From JAENVT01 sp031404635 (lineage in GTDB: Bacteria; Actinomycetota; Acidimicrobiia; Acidimicrobiales; Ilumatobacteraceae): a DNA stretch of 13,498 nt. The stretch spans positions 1-13,498 of the forward strand of contig JANNHY010000036.1 in assembly GCA_031404635.1 (NCBI GenBank). Reading direction: 5' to 3'. The notes beneath the pieces are model-generated. The model searched no databases, was not told the DNA's origin, and saw nothing but the letters and a program-made list of their open reading frames with translations. The number at the start of each line of letters is the position of its first letter. Positions within the stretch are counted from its first letter, which is position 1. Of this stretch, positions 6,548-13,498 are shown in pieces. Both the position numbers and the translations under genes were made by a program.

Positions 6548-9500
6548 ATGTCACGTCGCAAGGTCTGCGCCGCGCTCGTCGCGTCGCTCATGATCGGCTC
6601 GTTTGTCACCAGCCGATCGGCAAGTGCCGGCAAATCCGATGATGGACTCTCGAAGGAGGATCGCAAGTTGCTGGCGATCGCCAAGGCGAACGGGCAAGCG
6701 ACCGTCACCTTGCTGATCGCAACTCAGCCGGGCGCGAGCAAGCAGGTCGTCAGTGGTCTGCAGCAGCTCGGCGCCCGCGTGCAGTACAGAGACGACGCGC
6801 TGGGCTACATCCGCGCCAGCGTTCCGTCGGGCAACGCCGACGCTGTGGCCAAGCTTGCCGGCGTGCAAGCGGTGGACGTCGACGAAGTGATCCCCCTCGA
6901 CGATCCGAAACCGGCCGGGGCAACACTGCCGACGCCCCAGACACCGCCAGGGCCGAGCACACCCCGTAACAATCCATACATGCCTGTCGGCGACACCGGG
7001 GGTGCTCAGTTCACCGCTGCTCACCCGACATGGGATGGCCGTGGCACGACCGTGGGCATCCTCGACACCGGTGTCACGCTCGATCACCCGAGCCTGCTGA
7101 CCACGAGTACTGGCGAGCGCAAGATCATCGACTGGGTGACTGCTACCGCGCAGGTCGGCGACGACGATCCGACCTGGGTGAGCATGCAGACTCAGGTCAG
7201 TGGCGCGACTTTCACGTTCCTGAACCTCAGCTACACGGCGCCCGCCGCCGGTTCTTACCGCTTTGGACTTTTCAACGAACGCGATACGCGTCTCGGCGGT
7301 GAGCTGGGCAGCGACGTCAACCGCGACGGCAACCCGGCCGGGTCCAGTGGCATCTTTGCCGTGCTGTGGAACACAGCGACGAACAACGTATACGTAGACA
7401 CGAATCAGAATCGCTCGTTTGCCGACGAATTGGCGATGACCGATTACAAGGTTCGCTTTGACGTCGGATACTTCGGCACCGACAATCCGGCGACCGACGT
7501 GACCGAGAGGCTGCCGTTCGTCGTCCAGACCGACGGCAAGACCAAGTTCGTCAACATCGGCATAGTGTCCGCTCAGCACGGCTCGCACGTCGCAGGCATC
7601 GTCGCCGCCAACTCGATGTTCGGCGGAGCGATGAGCGGTCAGGCCCCCGGAGCCAAGCTGGTTTCCGTCCGCGTCTGCCTGTTCATCTCGGGTTGCACCT
7701 CGCACGCGCTGATCGAGGGCATGATCTACGCCGCCAAACAAAGCAACGTCGACGTCATCAACATGTCTATCGGCGGGCTGCCGGCGCTGAACGACGGCAA
7801 CAACAGCCGTTGCGTCGTCTACGACCGCTTGATCCAGCAGTCCAACGTGCAGATGTTCATCTCCGCAGGCAACAACGGCCCGGGCGTCAACACCGTTGGC
7901 GATCCCAGCGTGTGCGGCAAGGTGGTCAGCGTCGGCGCCTACATCACCGATGCAACGTGGCAGGCGAACTACGGCTCCACCGCACCCAGCACCGACAACC
8001 TCCACCCGTTCAGCTCTCGCGGTCCAACCGAGGCCGGCGCAATGAAGCCGCAAATCGTCGCACCCGGTGCGGCCGTCTCGACGACGCCGATGTGGCAGCC
8101 GGGTGGGCCCGTCGCCGGCACGTACGGTCTCCCACCGGGTTATTCGATGCTCAACGGCACGTCGATGGCGTCGCCTCAGGCGGCAGGTTCCGCAGCGCTG
8201 CTGATCAGCGCGGCGAAGCAGATGAGCGTCCAGAAGCAGCCCGACCAGCTGCGCCAGGCCCTGCGGTCATCCGCACGCTTCATCGCCAACTACGGCGCCT
8301 ACGAGCAGGGCAACGGTTTGCTCAACGTATCCGCCGCATGGGATCTGCTGCAGACAAACAACGTCAAAGCCGTCGACATCACCTCATCCGTTCCCGTCAA
8401 CACCGTCATCAGCGGGTTCCTCGCGACACCCAACCAAGGCGAGGGAATATACGAGCGTGAAGGAGTCGTGGTGGGCTCCAGCTTCAGTCGGACGTACACG
8501 TTCACCCGCACGTCGGGAGGTGGTGGCGCAACGACCTACAACCTGTCGTTGGTCGGCAACGACGGCACATTCGGCATCGCTGCCGCCACCATCTCCTTGC
8601 CCAAGAACTCGCCCAAGACGCTGACAGTCACCGTCAACGCCGGCTCGGTCGGCGTTCACTCGGCGATCCTGAACCTCGACGATCCGTCTACCGCCGGCAT
8701 CGACTACCAGACGTTGAACTCGGTGATCGCCGCCGACGGGTTCAACGCGGCCAACAACTTCACCGTCGCCAAGACCGGTACCGTGTCGCCGAACGAGGTC
8801 AAGCGCTACTTCGTGTACGTTCCGCCGGGAACGCCGGCGTTCAAGGTGGATCTGAGTGGTCCAAGCGCTGCGCCGGGTACCGGGCAGATCCGCTTCGTAC
8901 GGTTCCATCCTTATGGCGTCAACATCGACTCCAACTCAAGCCTCGAGTGCTACACCCCACCAAGTGGCGGGTGCAGTACGGGCAATCCGCTGAGTCGCAC
9001 ACAGAGCCAACCGCAGACGGGCGTGTGGGAGGTCACCGTCGAGGCGAGGCGCACGTCTGACGCGTTGAATGCACCGTTCACGCTGACAATGTCGATCCTG
9101 GGCGCAACCGTGGCGCCCAATCCCGACACAATCGCCTCGGCGACGATCGGCGTGCCAGTCGCTCGCAGTTACACCCTCACGAACCTGTTCGGTGCATTCA
9201 CTGGCCGAGCCGTCGGCACGTCTCTCGGCAGTGCGAAACTGGCGACACCAACCATCGCCAACCTCGCGCAGCAGCAGAACGTCGTCGCGGTGACAACTGG
9301 GGCCACCAGTCTGCGGGCAACGATCGGCGGTACGTCCGATCGCGCGGCCGACCTCGACCTGTTCGTGTTCAACTGCACGACGGGCTCGTGTGTACTGGCC
9401 GGGCAATCGGCCGACGGTGACTCCGAGGAATCGGTCAACATTGCCAACCCCGCGGCCGGCACCTGGGTTGTGCTGGTCGATGGATTCGCCGTTCCGGCGG

Positions 9501-9736
9501 GTACAACCACGTACAACTACATCGACGTGTTCACGAATCCAGCGTTCGGATCGGTGAGCGTCACCGATGCGAACGCGCTCCGTCCTGCGGGGTCAAGCTG
9601 GACGGTACCTGGTTCGGTGGTCGCCAACGCCGCTCCCGCGACCGGACGTGTGCTGCTGGGTAACGTGCAGGTCAGGACCGACACCAACGTCCTGATCGGG
9701 TCCGGCGACGTGATCGTGCAAAGCGTGACACCGTAA
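6548..9736 (+). CDS. Secreted subtilisin-like (S8) serine protease with C-terminal beta domains
   Basis: A 1062-residue exported protease. ATG 6548 was chosen because it opens a signal peptide (MSRRK, hydrophobic core, cleavage near SASA, A27) and has AAGGGAGAG just upstream. Residues ~50-118 look like an I9-type inhibitory propeptide (QATVTLLIATQPG...VQAVDVDEVIPLDD). The catalytic triad is D173 (GILDTGV), H344 (QHGSHVAG) and S539 (GTSMASP), with oxyanion N442 in SAGNNG. The D-to-H spacing of 171 residues is far larger than in subtilisin and holds a beta-rich insert with an Asp-rich YVDTNQNRSFADE segment that recalls TPPII-like S8 peptidases and may bind calcium. After ~610 follow a Fn3-like region and two beta-sandwich regions; the one at ~915-990 (DLDLFVF, AGTWVVLVDG) resembles a PPC domain, usually removed on maturation. 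No LPxTG anchor is seen, so release into the medium is likely. Confidence 0.93.
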   Translation: MSRRKVCAALVASLMIGSFVTSRSASAGKSDDGLSKEDRKLLAIAKANGQATVTLLIATQPGASKQVVSGLQQLGARVQYRDDALGYIRASVPSGNADAVAKLAGVQAVDVDEVIPLDDPKPAGATLPTPQTPPGPSTPRNNPYMPVGDTGGAQFTAAHPTWDGRGTTVGILDTGVTLDHPSLLTTSTGERKIIDWVTATAQVGDDDPTWVSMQTQVSGATFTFLNLSYTAPAAGSYRFGLFNERDTRLGGELGSDVNRDGNPAGSSGIFAVLWNTATNNVYVDTNQNRSFADELAMTDYKVRFDVGYFGTDNPATDVTERLPFVVQTDGKTKFVNIGIVSAQHGSHVAGIVAANSMFGGAMSGQAPGAKLVSVRVCLFISGCTSHALIEGMIYAAKQSNVDVINMSIGGLPALNDGNNSRCVVYDRLIQQSNVQMFISAGNNGPGVNTVGDPSVCGKVVSVGAYITDATWQANYGSTAPSTDNLHPFSSRGPTEAGAMKPQIVAPGAAVSTTPMWQPGGPVAGTYGLPPGYSMLNGTSMASPQAAGSAALLISAAKQMSVQKQPDQLRQALRSSARFIANYGAYEQGNGLLNVSAAWDLLQTNNVKAVDITSSVPVNTVISGFLATPNQGEGIYEREGVVVGSSFSRTYTFTRTSGGGGATTYNLSLVGNDGTFGIAAATISLPKNSPKTLTVTVNAGSVGVHSAILNLDDPSTAGIDYQTLNSVIAADGFNAANNFTVAKTGTVSPNEVKRYFVYVPPGTPAFKVDLSGPSAAPGTGQIRFVRFHPYGVNIDSNSSLECYTPPSGGCSTGNPLSRTQSQPQTGVWEVTVEARRTSDALNAPFTLTMSILGATVAPNPDTIASATIGVPVARSYTLTNLFGAFTGRAVGTSLGSAKLATPTIANLAQQQNVVAVTTGATSLRATIGGTSDRAADLDLFVFNCTTGSCVLAGQSADGDSEESVNIANPAAGTWVVLVDGFAVPAGTTTYNYIDVFTNPAFGSVSVTDANALRPAGSSWTVPGSVVANAAPATGRVLLGNVQVRTDTNVLIGSGDVIVQSVTP

Positions 9737-9749
9737 CGTCGTGACGAAC

Positions 9750-9784
9750 TGCTCTGGCAGCGCTGCGGCGGCGCTGCCAGAGCA
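9750..9784. terminator. Bidirectional hairpin between convergent genes
   Basis: A perfect 14-bp inverted repeat, TGCTCTGGCAGCGC (9750-9763) and GCGCTGCCAGAGCA (9771-9784), encloses a 7-nt loop. It lies 13 bp after the protease stop and 43 bp from the stop of the convergent response regulator. No T-run follows on either strand, which is common for actinobacterial terminators. The position and the perfect pairing support a shared transcription stop. Confidence 0.85.
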
Positions 9785-9827
9785 CGAGTCAACGTCGCGT
9801 CACGCCGGGCAGGCGCCGCCGCTTCGG

Positions 9828-10484
9828 TCAGGTGCCGAGGCCGTGGCGGTGGGCGAGGACGATCGCGCCGGGTCGATCCGGGGCCTGAATCTTGGCGAAG
9901 ACGTTGGACACGTGGTTGCGAACTGTCTTCGGGCTGAGAAACAGGCGGCGGGCGATCGACGCGTTGTCGAGACCTTCGGCGAGGAGTTGCAGGATATCGA
10001 ACTCGCGGTTGGTGAGCTGCGGGAATGGGCGGCTGGTCGTCGCGCGGCGAACCTGTGCCAACTCGGTGACCCCCTGGGCCAGGCTGTGGTCGAGCACGAC
10101 GTCGCCAGAGGCGACGGTGCGTATGGCGTGCTCGACCCGCTCGGGACCGGCGCCCTTGACGAGGTATCCGCTTGCGCCATCGCGCAGTGCGGTGAGCGCG
10201 TTGTCGAGATCTTCCGACATCGTCAACATCACCACTCGCACTTGCGGGTGGTGCTCGGCGAGCCATCGGTTGACCTCGAGACCGGAGGCATCGGGCAGGC
10301 GCACGTCGAGCAGCACCACGTCGGGCGACGCCGTCTCGACAAGCGCGAGAACCTGGTCGGCGCGTTGGGCCTCACCTACCAACTCGATGCAATCCATCTC
10401 CTTGATCGCCGCGGCCAACCCCAAGCCGAACATCGGATGGTCGTCGACGATGACGACACGAAGTGGCGTCGGCTGATCGGTCAC
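9828..10484 (-). CDS. NarL/LuxR-family response regulator
   Basis: A 218-residue DNA-binding response regulator. The receiver domain (~8-125) has acidic pocket D14-D15 (VVIVDDHPMFG), phosphorylation site D60 (VVLLDVRLPDASG), switch T88 and K110 (GYLVKGA). A LuxR-type helix-turn-helix fills ~153-215, with LTNREFDILQLLAEGLDNASIARRLF and recognition helix SPKTVRNHVSNVF. The GTG at 10484 was chosen because its GTGA overlaps the kinase stop TGA by 4 bases, the mark of translational coupling, and because it puts the first receiver strand at residue 9 as usual. It is the partner of the kinase just upstream and likely binds inverted sites as a dimer after phosphorylation. Targets are unknown; the neighbouring protease and phytase-like genes are candidates by position only. 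Confidence 0.95.
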   Translation of the reverse strand: MTDQPTPLRVVIVDDHPMFGLGLAAAIKEMDCIELVGEAQRADQVLALVETASPDVVLLDVRLPDASGLEVNRWLAEHHPQVRVVMLTMSEDLDNALTALRDGASGYLVKGAGPERVEHAIRTVASGDVVLDHSLAQGVTELAQVRRATTSRPFPQLTNREFDILQLLAEGLDNASIARRLFLSPKTVRNHVSNVFAKIQAPDRPGAIVLAHRHGLGT

Positions 10485-12508
10485 GGCAGCGTCACGGGAA
10501 GCCGAACATGGATGTGGGTGCCGTGTGGGTCGTGCGGCGTGACCCGGACGCTGCCGCCGAGTTCGGTCGCCCGCTCGCGCATCGCCGTCCACCCCACGCC
10601 GAGCGGCACGCCGTCGACAACGCCAATCCCGTCGTCGACGACGTCGATGTCGACGGTCGGGCCGGTTGAGATCGACAACCAACACTGAGCGGCATGCGCA
10701 TGGCGAACCACGTTGGTCACCGCTTCGGTGACGATGCGGTACGCCGCTACCTCGACCGCCGCAGGCAGCTCGATTGGTGTGCTCGGCATCGTCAGGTGAA
10801 ACTCGAGATCGTCGCCGAAGTTGCGGGTGAACTCACCGACGGCATCGACGAGACCAAGCTGGTCGAGCGCCGTCGGCCTGAGATCGCGGACGACGCGTTT
10901 CACCTCGATGACGAGCGCGTCGACCTCGTCGGCAACACGGTCGAGCAGCTGGCGAGACGGCGTCAAGGTCTGCGCGTTTGGTGAACGTTCGAGCTGGCGC
11001 ACCGCCGTACGCAACCCCAGAGACACGCCGGTCAATGCCGGACCGAGCCCGTCGTGGAGGTCGCGCCGCAAACGCCGCCGCTCCTCCTCACGGGCCGACA
11101 CAATGGAAACACTCGATCGGCGCAGCTCGGTGGCCAGGCGAACCCATCCGACTGCGAGGCCTAGTGGTCCGGCGAGCTCGGCCAGCACCCGCTCGTCACG
11201 CGCCCGGAGGGATGGGCCGTGTTCCCAGCCGACGACCAGTCGCCCGACGACCTCATCGCGCTGTTGCAGCGGCACGACTCGCTCGTACTGGGTCGCTGGG
11301 CCACTCGCCGCCTCACGGCGCCAGCCGTCGGGGGTACGAACGTCAATCGCCACGGCGTCGAGGCGAAGCTCGCGTTGCAGGCTGGCGACGAGTGCCGGCA
11401 GCAGTTCGTCGCCGGAATCGGCGCCGACATGGTCGACGACGCCGCGCACGACCTCGAGCGGGTCATCGCGGGCACCCCAGACGAGCCGGTCGACGGCGCC
11501 GCGAATACGTCGCCTGGCCGGTTCAGCGAAAACCGCGATGACGCCGGTTGTCGCCACGAGTAGCCACGTCGGGCCATCGCCGCCGACGAGCCGCCCGAGG
11601 CCGGCGACGACGCCGGTGTACACGATGATGATGGCGCACGAGAACGCCAGCCAGCCGATCACGTCGTGGGCAACCCCGTGGAAGCGACCCGGTCGCTCGC
11701 GCAGCGCCCTGACGAGCACGGCGACGATCAGCACGGGCAGGGTGGCGAGGAGCAGCAGCGGACCAACGACGTCACCACCGGGAAAGCTCAACTCCCAGAT
11801 GCCGAACCGCTCGGGCACGAAAGCCAGCCAAGCGACGACAGCGCCGACGGCGAGCCAGCCGGGTAGCGGGTCGTCGTCGTCTCGAGCGCCCGCCCGCCAC
11901 AGAACCACGAGTCGCACCGTCGCCGCTGTGGCGGACGCGGCGAGGAGCCACGTTGCCACGTCAACGACATCAAACCCCGAAGACCGAGCGCCGGCGGCAT
12001 TGCCGATGGCGAGGATGACGATGAGCGCAGCGGTCGACCACCAGACGGCTTCGTAGCGCGGCCGCCGACCTGTGATGGCGAGCTCCCACGGCACGAGCGC
12101 GGCGAGCACGCCTGCGGCCACGGGGCGGCCCCATGCCTCTGCACTGGCGAGGTCGTCCCAGCCGCTGGAGTCGTCGATGGACGCGGTGTAGCCGCCGGCC
12201 TGCCTCGCCACGGCGACGACGACGAGGGCGGCGCCGGCGATCACGAGGCACCCGGCCAGGCGGCGGTGTCCATAGTGCGTCAACAGAGCGGCGCCGGCCA
12301 GCGCGTCGACGAGCCCGACCACGAGCCAGGCAACGAGCCACCAGTTGAGATGGGGCGGCTCGGGGCCTTTGTTGGCGACGCGCAGTCCGAGGATGACACC
12401 CACCGCCGCCACACCGGCGACCATGGCGAGCACGCTCGTTCCCAAGCTCATCGCCCGATTTAGCGTCCCGTCAGCGGAAGCTGTCGCCGTGGCCCCGTTG
12501 TCCTTCAT
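10481..12508 (-). CDS. Membrane sensor histidine kinase (HisKA_3, NarL-type partner)
   Basis: A 675-residue kinase. The N-terminal ~330 residues hold about ten hydrophobic helices (near 22-42, 56-76, 85-102, 128-147, 153-171, 181-203, 216-231, 247-268, 283-304, 312-328) with only short loops, so the signal is probably sensed in or near the membrane. The connecting RRRIRGAVDRLVWGARDDP segment and a GAF-like region (~350-460) follow. The dimerisation helix carries phospho-acceptor H485 (RRDLHDGLGPAL), then comes an HATPase_c domain with N599 (EAVTNVVRHA), DDGIG (625-629) and a final Gly-rich GVGWTAMRERATELGG. The frame is open 85 codons further upstream, but ATG 12508 has a strong GGAGGAGA 5 nt before it and begins the hydrophilic leader of the first helix. 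It is coupled to the response regulator by a 4-base overlap. The stimulus is unknown. Confidence 0.94.
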   Translation of the reverse strand: MKDNGATATASADGTLNRAMSLGTSVLAMVAGVAAVGVILGLRVANKGPEPPHLNWWLVAWLVVGLVDALAGAALLTHYGHRRLAGCLVIAGAALVVVAVARQAGGYTASIDDSSGWDDLASAEAWGRPVAAGVLAALVPWELAITGRRPRYEAVWWSTAALIVILAIGNAAGARSSGFDVVDVATWLLAASATAATVRLVVLWRAGARDDDDPLPGWLAVGAVVAWLAFVPERFGIWELSFPGGDVVGPLLLLATLPVLIVAVLVRALRERPGRFHGVAHDVIGWLAFSCAIIIVYTGVVAGLGRLVGGDGPTWLLVATTGVIAVFAEPARRRIRGAVDRLVWGARDDPLEVVRGVVDHVGADSGDELLPALVASLQRELRLDAVAIDVRTPDGWRREAASGPATQYERVVPLQQRDEVVGRLVVGWEHGPSLRARDERVLAELAGPLGLAVGWVRLATELRRSSVSIVSAREEERRRLRRDLHDGLGPALTGVSLGLRTAVRQLERSPNAQTLTPSRQLLDRVADEVDALVIEVKRVVRDLRPTALDQLGLVDAVGEFTRNFGDDLEFHLTMPSTPIELPAAVEVAAYRIVTEAVTNVVRHAHAAQCWLSISTGPTVDIDVVDDGIGVVDGVPLGVGWTAMRERATELGGSVRVTPHDPHGTHIHVRLPVTLP

Positions 12509-12689
12509 GTGTCTCCTCCGAGCCAACCGTACGACGGGCGGCGTACCGGATGAATGGTACTCCTGTCCCGAGTTGGGCCCGTCCGAGGTCGGGACAGGAC
12601 CGGCTGACGACGTGACCGTGGCCCGTTGTGTCCGGGACGCGCATCGGCGGACGATCGAGTTTCGCCATCCGCTCGGAAGGAGCATTTCC
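12509..12689. promoter_or_regulatory. Divergent control region, kinase/phytase-like gene
   Basis: This 181-bp gap must hold promoters for both directions. On the minus strand TACCAT (12554-12559) fits a -10 and would give a kinase leader of about 40 nt with a strong Shine-Dalgarno. On the plus strand I see no TANNNT hexamer between the inverted repeat and the esterase start, but AAGGAG at 12677-12682 is a clear ribosome binding site for ATG 12690. GTACC/GGTAC (12543-12547 and 12556-12560) is a further short inverted repeat. Confidence 0.5.
12561..12599. repeat. Perfect 11-bp inverted repeat, candidate operator
   Basis: TCCTGTCCCGA (12561-12571) and TCGGGACAGGA (12589-12599) are exact reverse complements with a 17-bp spacer. 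The left arm abuts the candidate kinase -10, so a bound protein would cover its -35 and spacer. A related TGTCCGGGACG lies at 12629-12639. Terminator function is unlikely, as no gene ends here. A leader hairpin on a plus-strand transcript is the alternative. Confidence 0.55.
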
Positions 12690-13498
12690 ATGGACACACG
12701 CAGATTCGCTCGTGCCGGCGTTGCCGCCGCGATCCTGACCCTCGTCCCGCCGCCCGTCGCCACTGCCGATGGGACCCACCTCCGTGACGATCCACACCTA
12801 GTCGGCCGGGCGGTTCTGCCGGTGGAGACCTACGCCCCAGGGCCGCCGTCGGGAGCCGGCCTCGTGCCGGCAGGCCAGACGGAGACCGTGATCAACGGCG
12901 TTCACTTCCCGACGCCATCGCAGCCTGTCGAAGGCATCTCGGCAATCCTCGCCGGTCGCCGGTCGGGCGAGTACCTGATGATGCCCGACAACGGCTTCGG
13001 GGGCAAGGCCAACTCCAGGGACTTCCTGATACGGGCCTACTTCATGACCCCCGACTTCAAGACCTCCAGACGTGGGTCTGGCACCGTGGCCGTCGGCGAC
13101 TTCATCCAGTTTGCCGATCCCGACGGACTGATCGGGTTCCCAATCGTGCGCGAGGGGACTGCCGAACGCTGGTTGACCGGCGGAGACATCGACCCGGAGT
13201 CGGCGCAACGCGATCACCGCGGTGACTTGTGGGTTGGCGACGAGTTCGGGCCCTGGATCTTGCACTTCGACGCCGCCGGTCGTCTTGTGGAGGCGCCGAT
13301 CGATCTGCCCGACGGCCTGATCTCGCCGAACAACCCGCATCTTGTGGGTACGCCAACCGTGCTCAACAGCCGGGGGATCGAGGCGATGGCGATCACACCG
13401 AACGGGCGAAACCTCGTCATCGTGATCGAGGGAGCGGTGGTCGGCGACGACCCGCTGTCCCGGCGGATCTACAAATACCACACCAGGAGCGGAAAGTT
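12690..13498 (+). CDS. Secreted phytase-like esterase (esterase-like activity of phytase family), 3' partial
   Basis: An open frame from ATG 12690 runs off the right edge with 269 codons visible. The start has AAGGAG about 7 nt upstream and begins a signal peptide (MDTRRFARAGVAAAILTLVPP, likely cleaved after ATA near residue 28). Family features are LMMPDNGFGGKANSRDF, GDFIQFADPDG, GGDIDPESAQRDHRGD, LWVGDEFGPWILHFDAAGRL, PNNPHLVGTPTVLNSRGIEAMAITPNG and the start of VIVIEGAVVGDD. These match the phytase-like esterase group, predicted six-bladed propellers acting outside the cell on phosphate esters or related substrates; the substrate here is not known. The remaining blades lie off-window. It is divergent from the kinase gene over 181 bp. 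A minus-strand frame at 12798-13481 is its antisense shadow. Confidence 0.9.
   Translation, partial: MDTRRFARAGVAAAILTLVPPPVATADGTHLRDDPHLVGRAVLPVETYAPGPPSGAGLVPAGQTETVINGVHFPTPSQPVEGISAILAGRRSGEYLMMPDNGFGGKANSRDFLIRAYFMTPDFKTSRRGSGTVAVGDFIQFADPDGLIGFPIVREGTAERWLTGGDIDPESAQRDHRGDLWVGDEFGPWILHFDAAGRLVEAPIDLPDGLISPNNPHLVGTPTVLNSRGIEAMAITPNGRNLVIVIEGAVVGDDPLSRRIYKYHTRSGK

Noticed and set aside
6551..8053. 500-codon minus-strand frame
   Set aside because: It is antisense to the S8 catalytic domain. It has a biased composition and no motif; third-position GC keeps the frame open.
9741..10688. Long plus-strand frame (315 codons)
   Set aside because: It is antisense to the response regulator and the end of the kinase, both with complete motifs. 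Its translation has no recognisable domain and is typical of a GC-rich shadow frame.
10821..12056. 411-codon plus-strand frame rich in Ser, Arg and Thr
   Set aside because: It is antisense to the kinase, with low-complexity composition and no family resemblance.
12798..13481. 227-codon minus-strand frame
   Set aside because: It mirrors the phytase-like gene, which has a ribosome binding site, signal peptide and family motifs on the plus strand.
1..13498. CRISPR array, insertion sequence, toxin-antitoxin or defence system
   Set aside because: I saw no regularly spaced repeats, transposase, terminal inverted repeats around a gene, small toxin pair or nuclease/helicase genes on either strand.

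Overview
The window is GC-rich, with GTG starts, dense gene packing, a CtpE-like P-type ATPase and a NarL/LuxR-type two-component pair. This points to an actinomycete (Actinomycetota). The mix of secreted S8 protease, M23 peptidase and phytase-like esterase would fit Acidimicrobiia/Ilumatobacter-like bacteria, but that finer placement is inference. I see no CRISPR array, insertion sequence, integrase, toxin-antitoxin pair or phage gene. I did not find a convincing new multi-gene system; the interesting points are architectural and regulatory.

Layout, left to right. 1-895 (+): 3' part of an SRPBCC (AHSA1-like) protein with an added helical C-terminal domain. 996-1616 (+): exported M23 metallopeptidase. 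1646-1957 (+): mini PPOX-like protein, converging on 1971-2846 (-), a classical short-chain dehydrogenase. Upstream of the dehydrogenase on the same strand lie an unrecognised 169-residue protein (2870-3379) and a CtpE-like cation ATPase (3437-5794). 5848-6048 (+): truncated remnant of a PPOX-family F420-type gene, divergent from ctpE. 6126-6198 (+): tRNA-Arg(CCT). 6199-6547: 349-bp leader/spacer. 6548-9736 (+): a 1062-residue secreted subtilisin-like protease. It converges on a minus-strand two-component operon (histidine kinase 10481-12508, response regulator 9828-10484, overlapping by GTGA), with a perfect 14-bp-stem hairpin between them. 12690-13498 (+): 5' part of a secreted phytase-like esterase, divergent from the kinase.

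How the genes may work together. The exported proteins (M23 peptidase, S8 protease, phytase-like esterase) suggest a lifestyle that processes external polymers or remodels the envelope. The kinase/regulator pair is flanked by two of these secreted-enzyme genes. The divergent 181-bp region between kinase and esterase carries a perfect 11-bp inverted repeat beside a candidate kinase promoter, so local or auto-regulation is a reasonable hypothesis. It is not shown by the sequence.

A recurring regulatory pattern stands out. Four protein starts without a Shine-Dalgarno (1646 +, 2846 -, 5794 -, 5848 +) each have a TANNNT hexamer ending 6 or 7 nt before the start codon, as expected for leaderless actinobacterial transcripts. 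The other complete genes have a visible ribosome binding site (weak for the M23 gene) or are translationally coupled.
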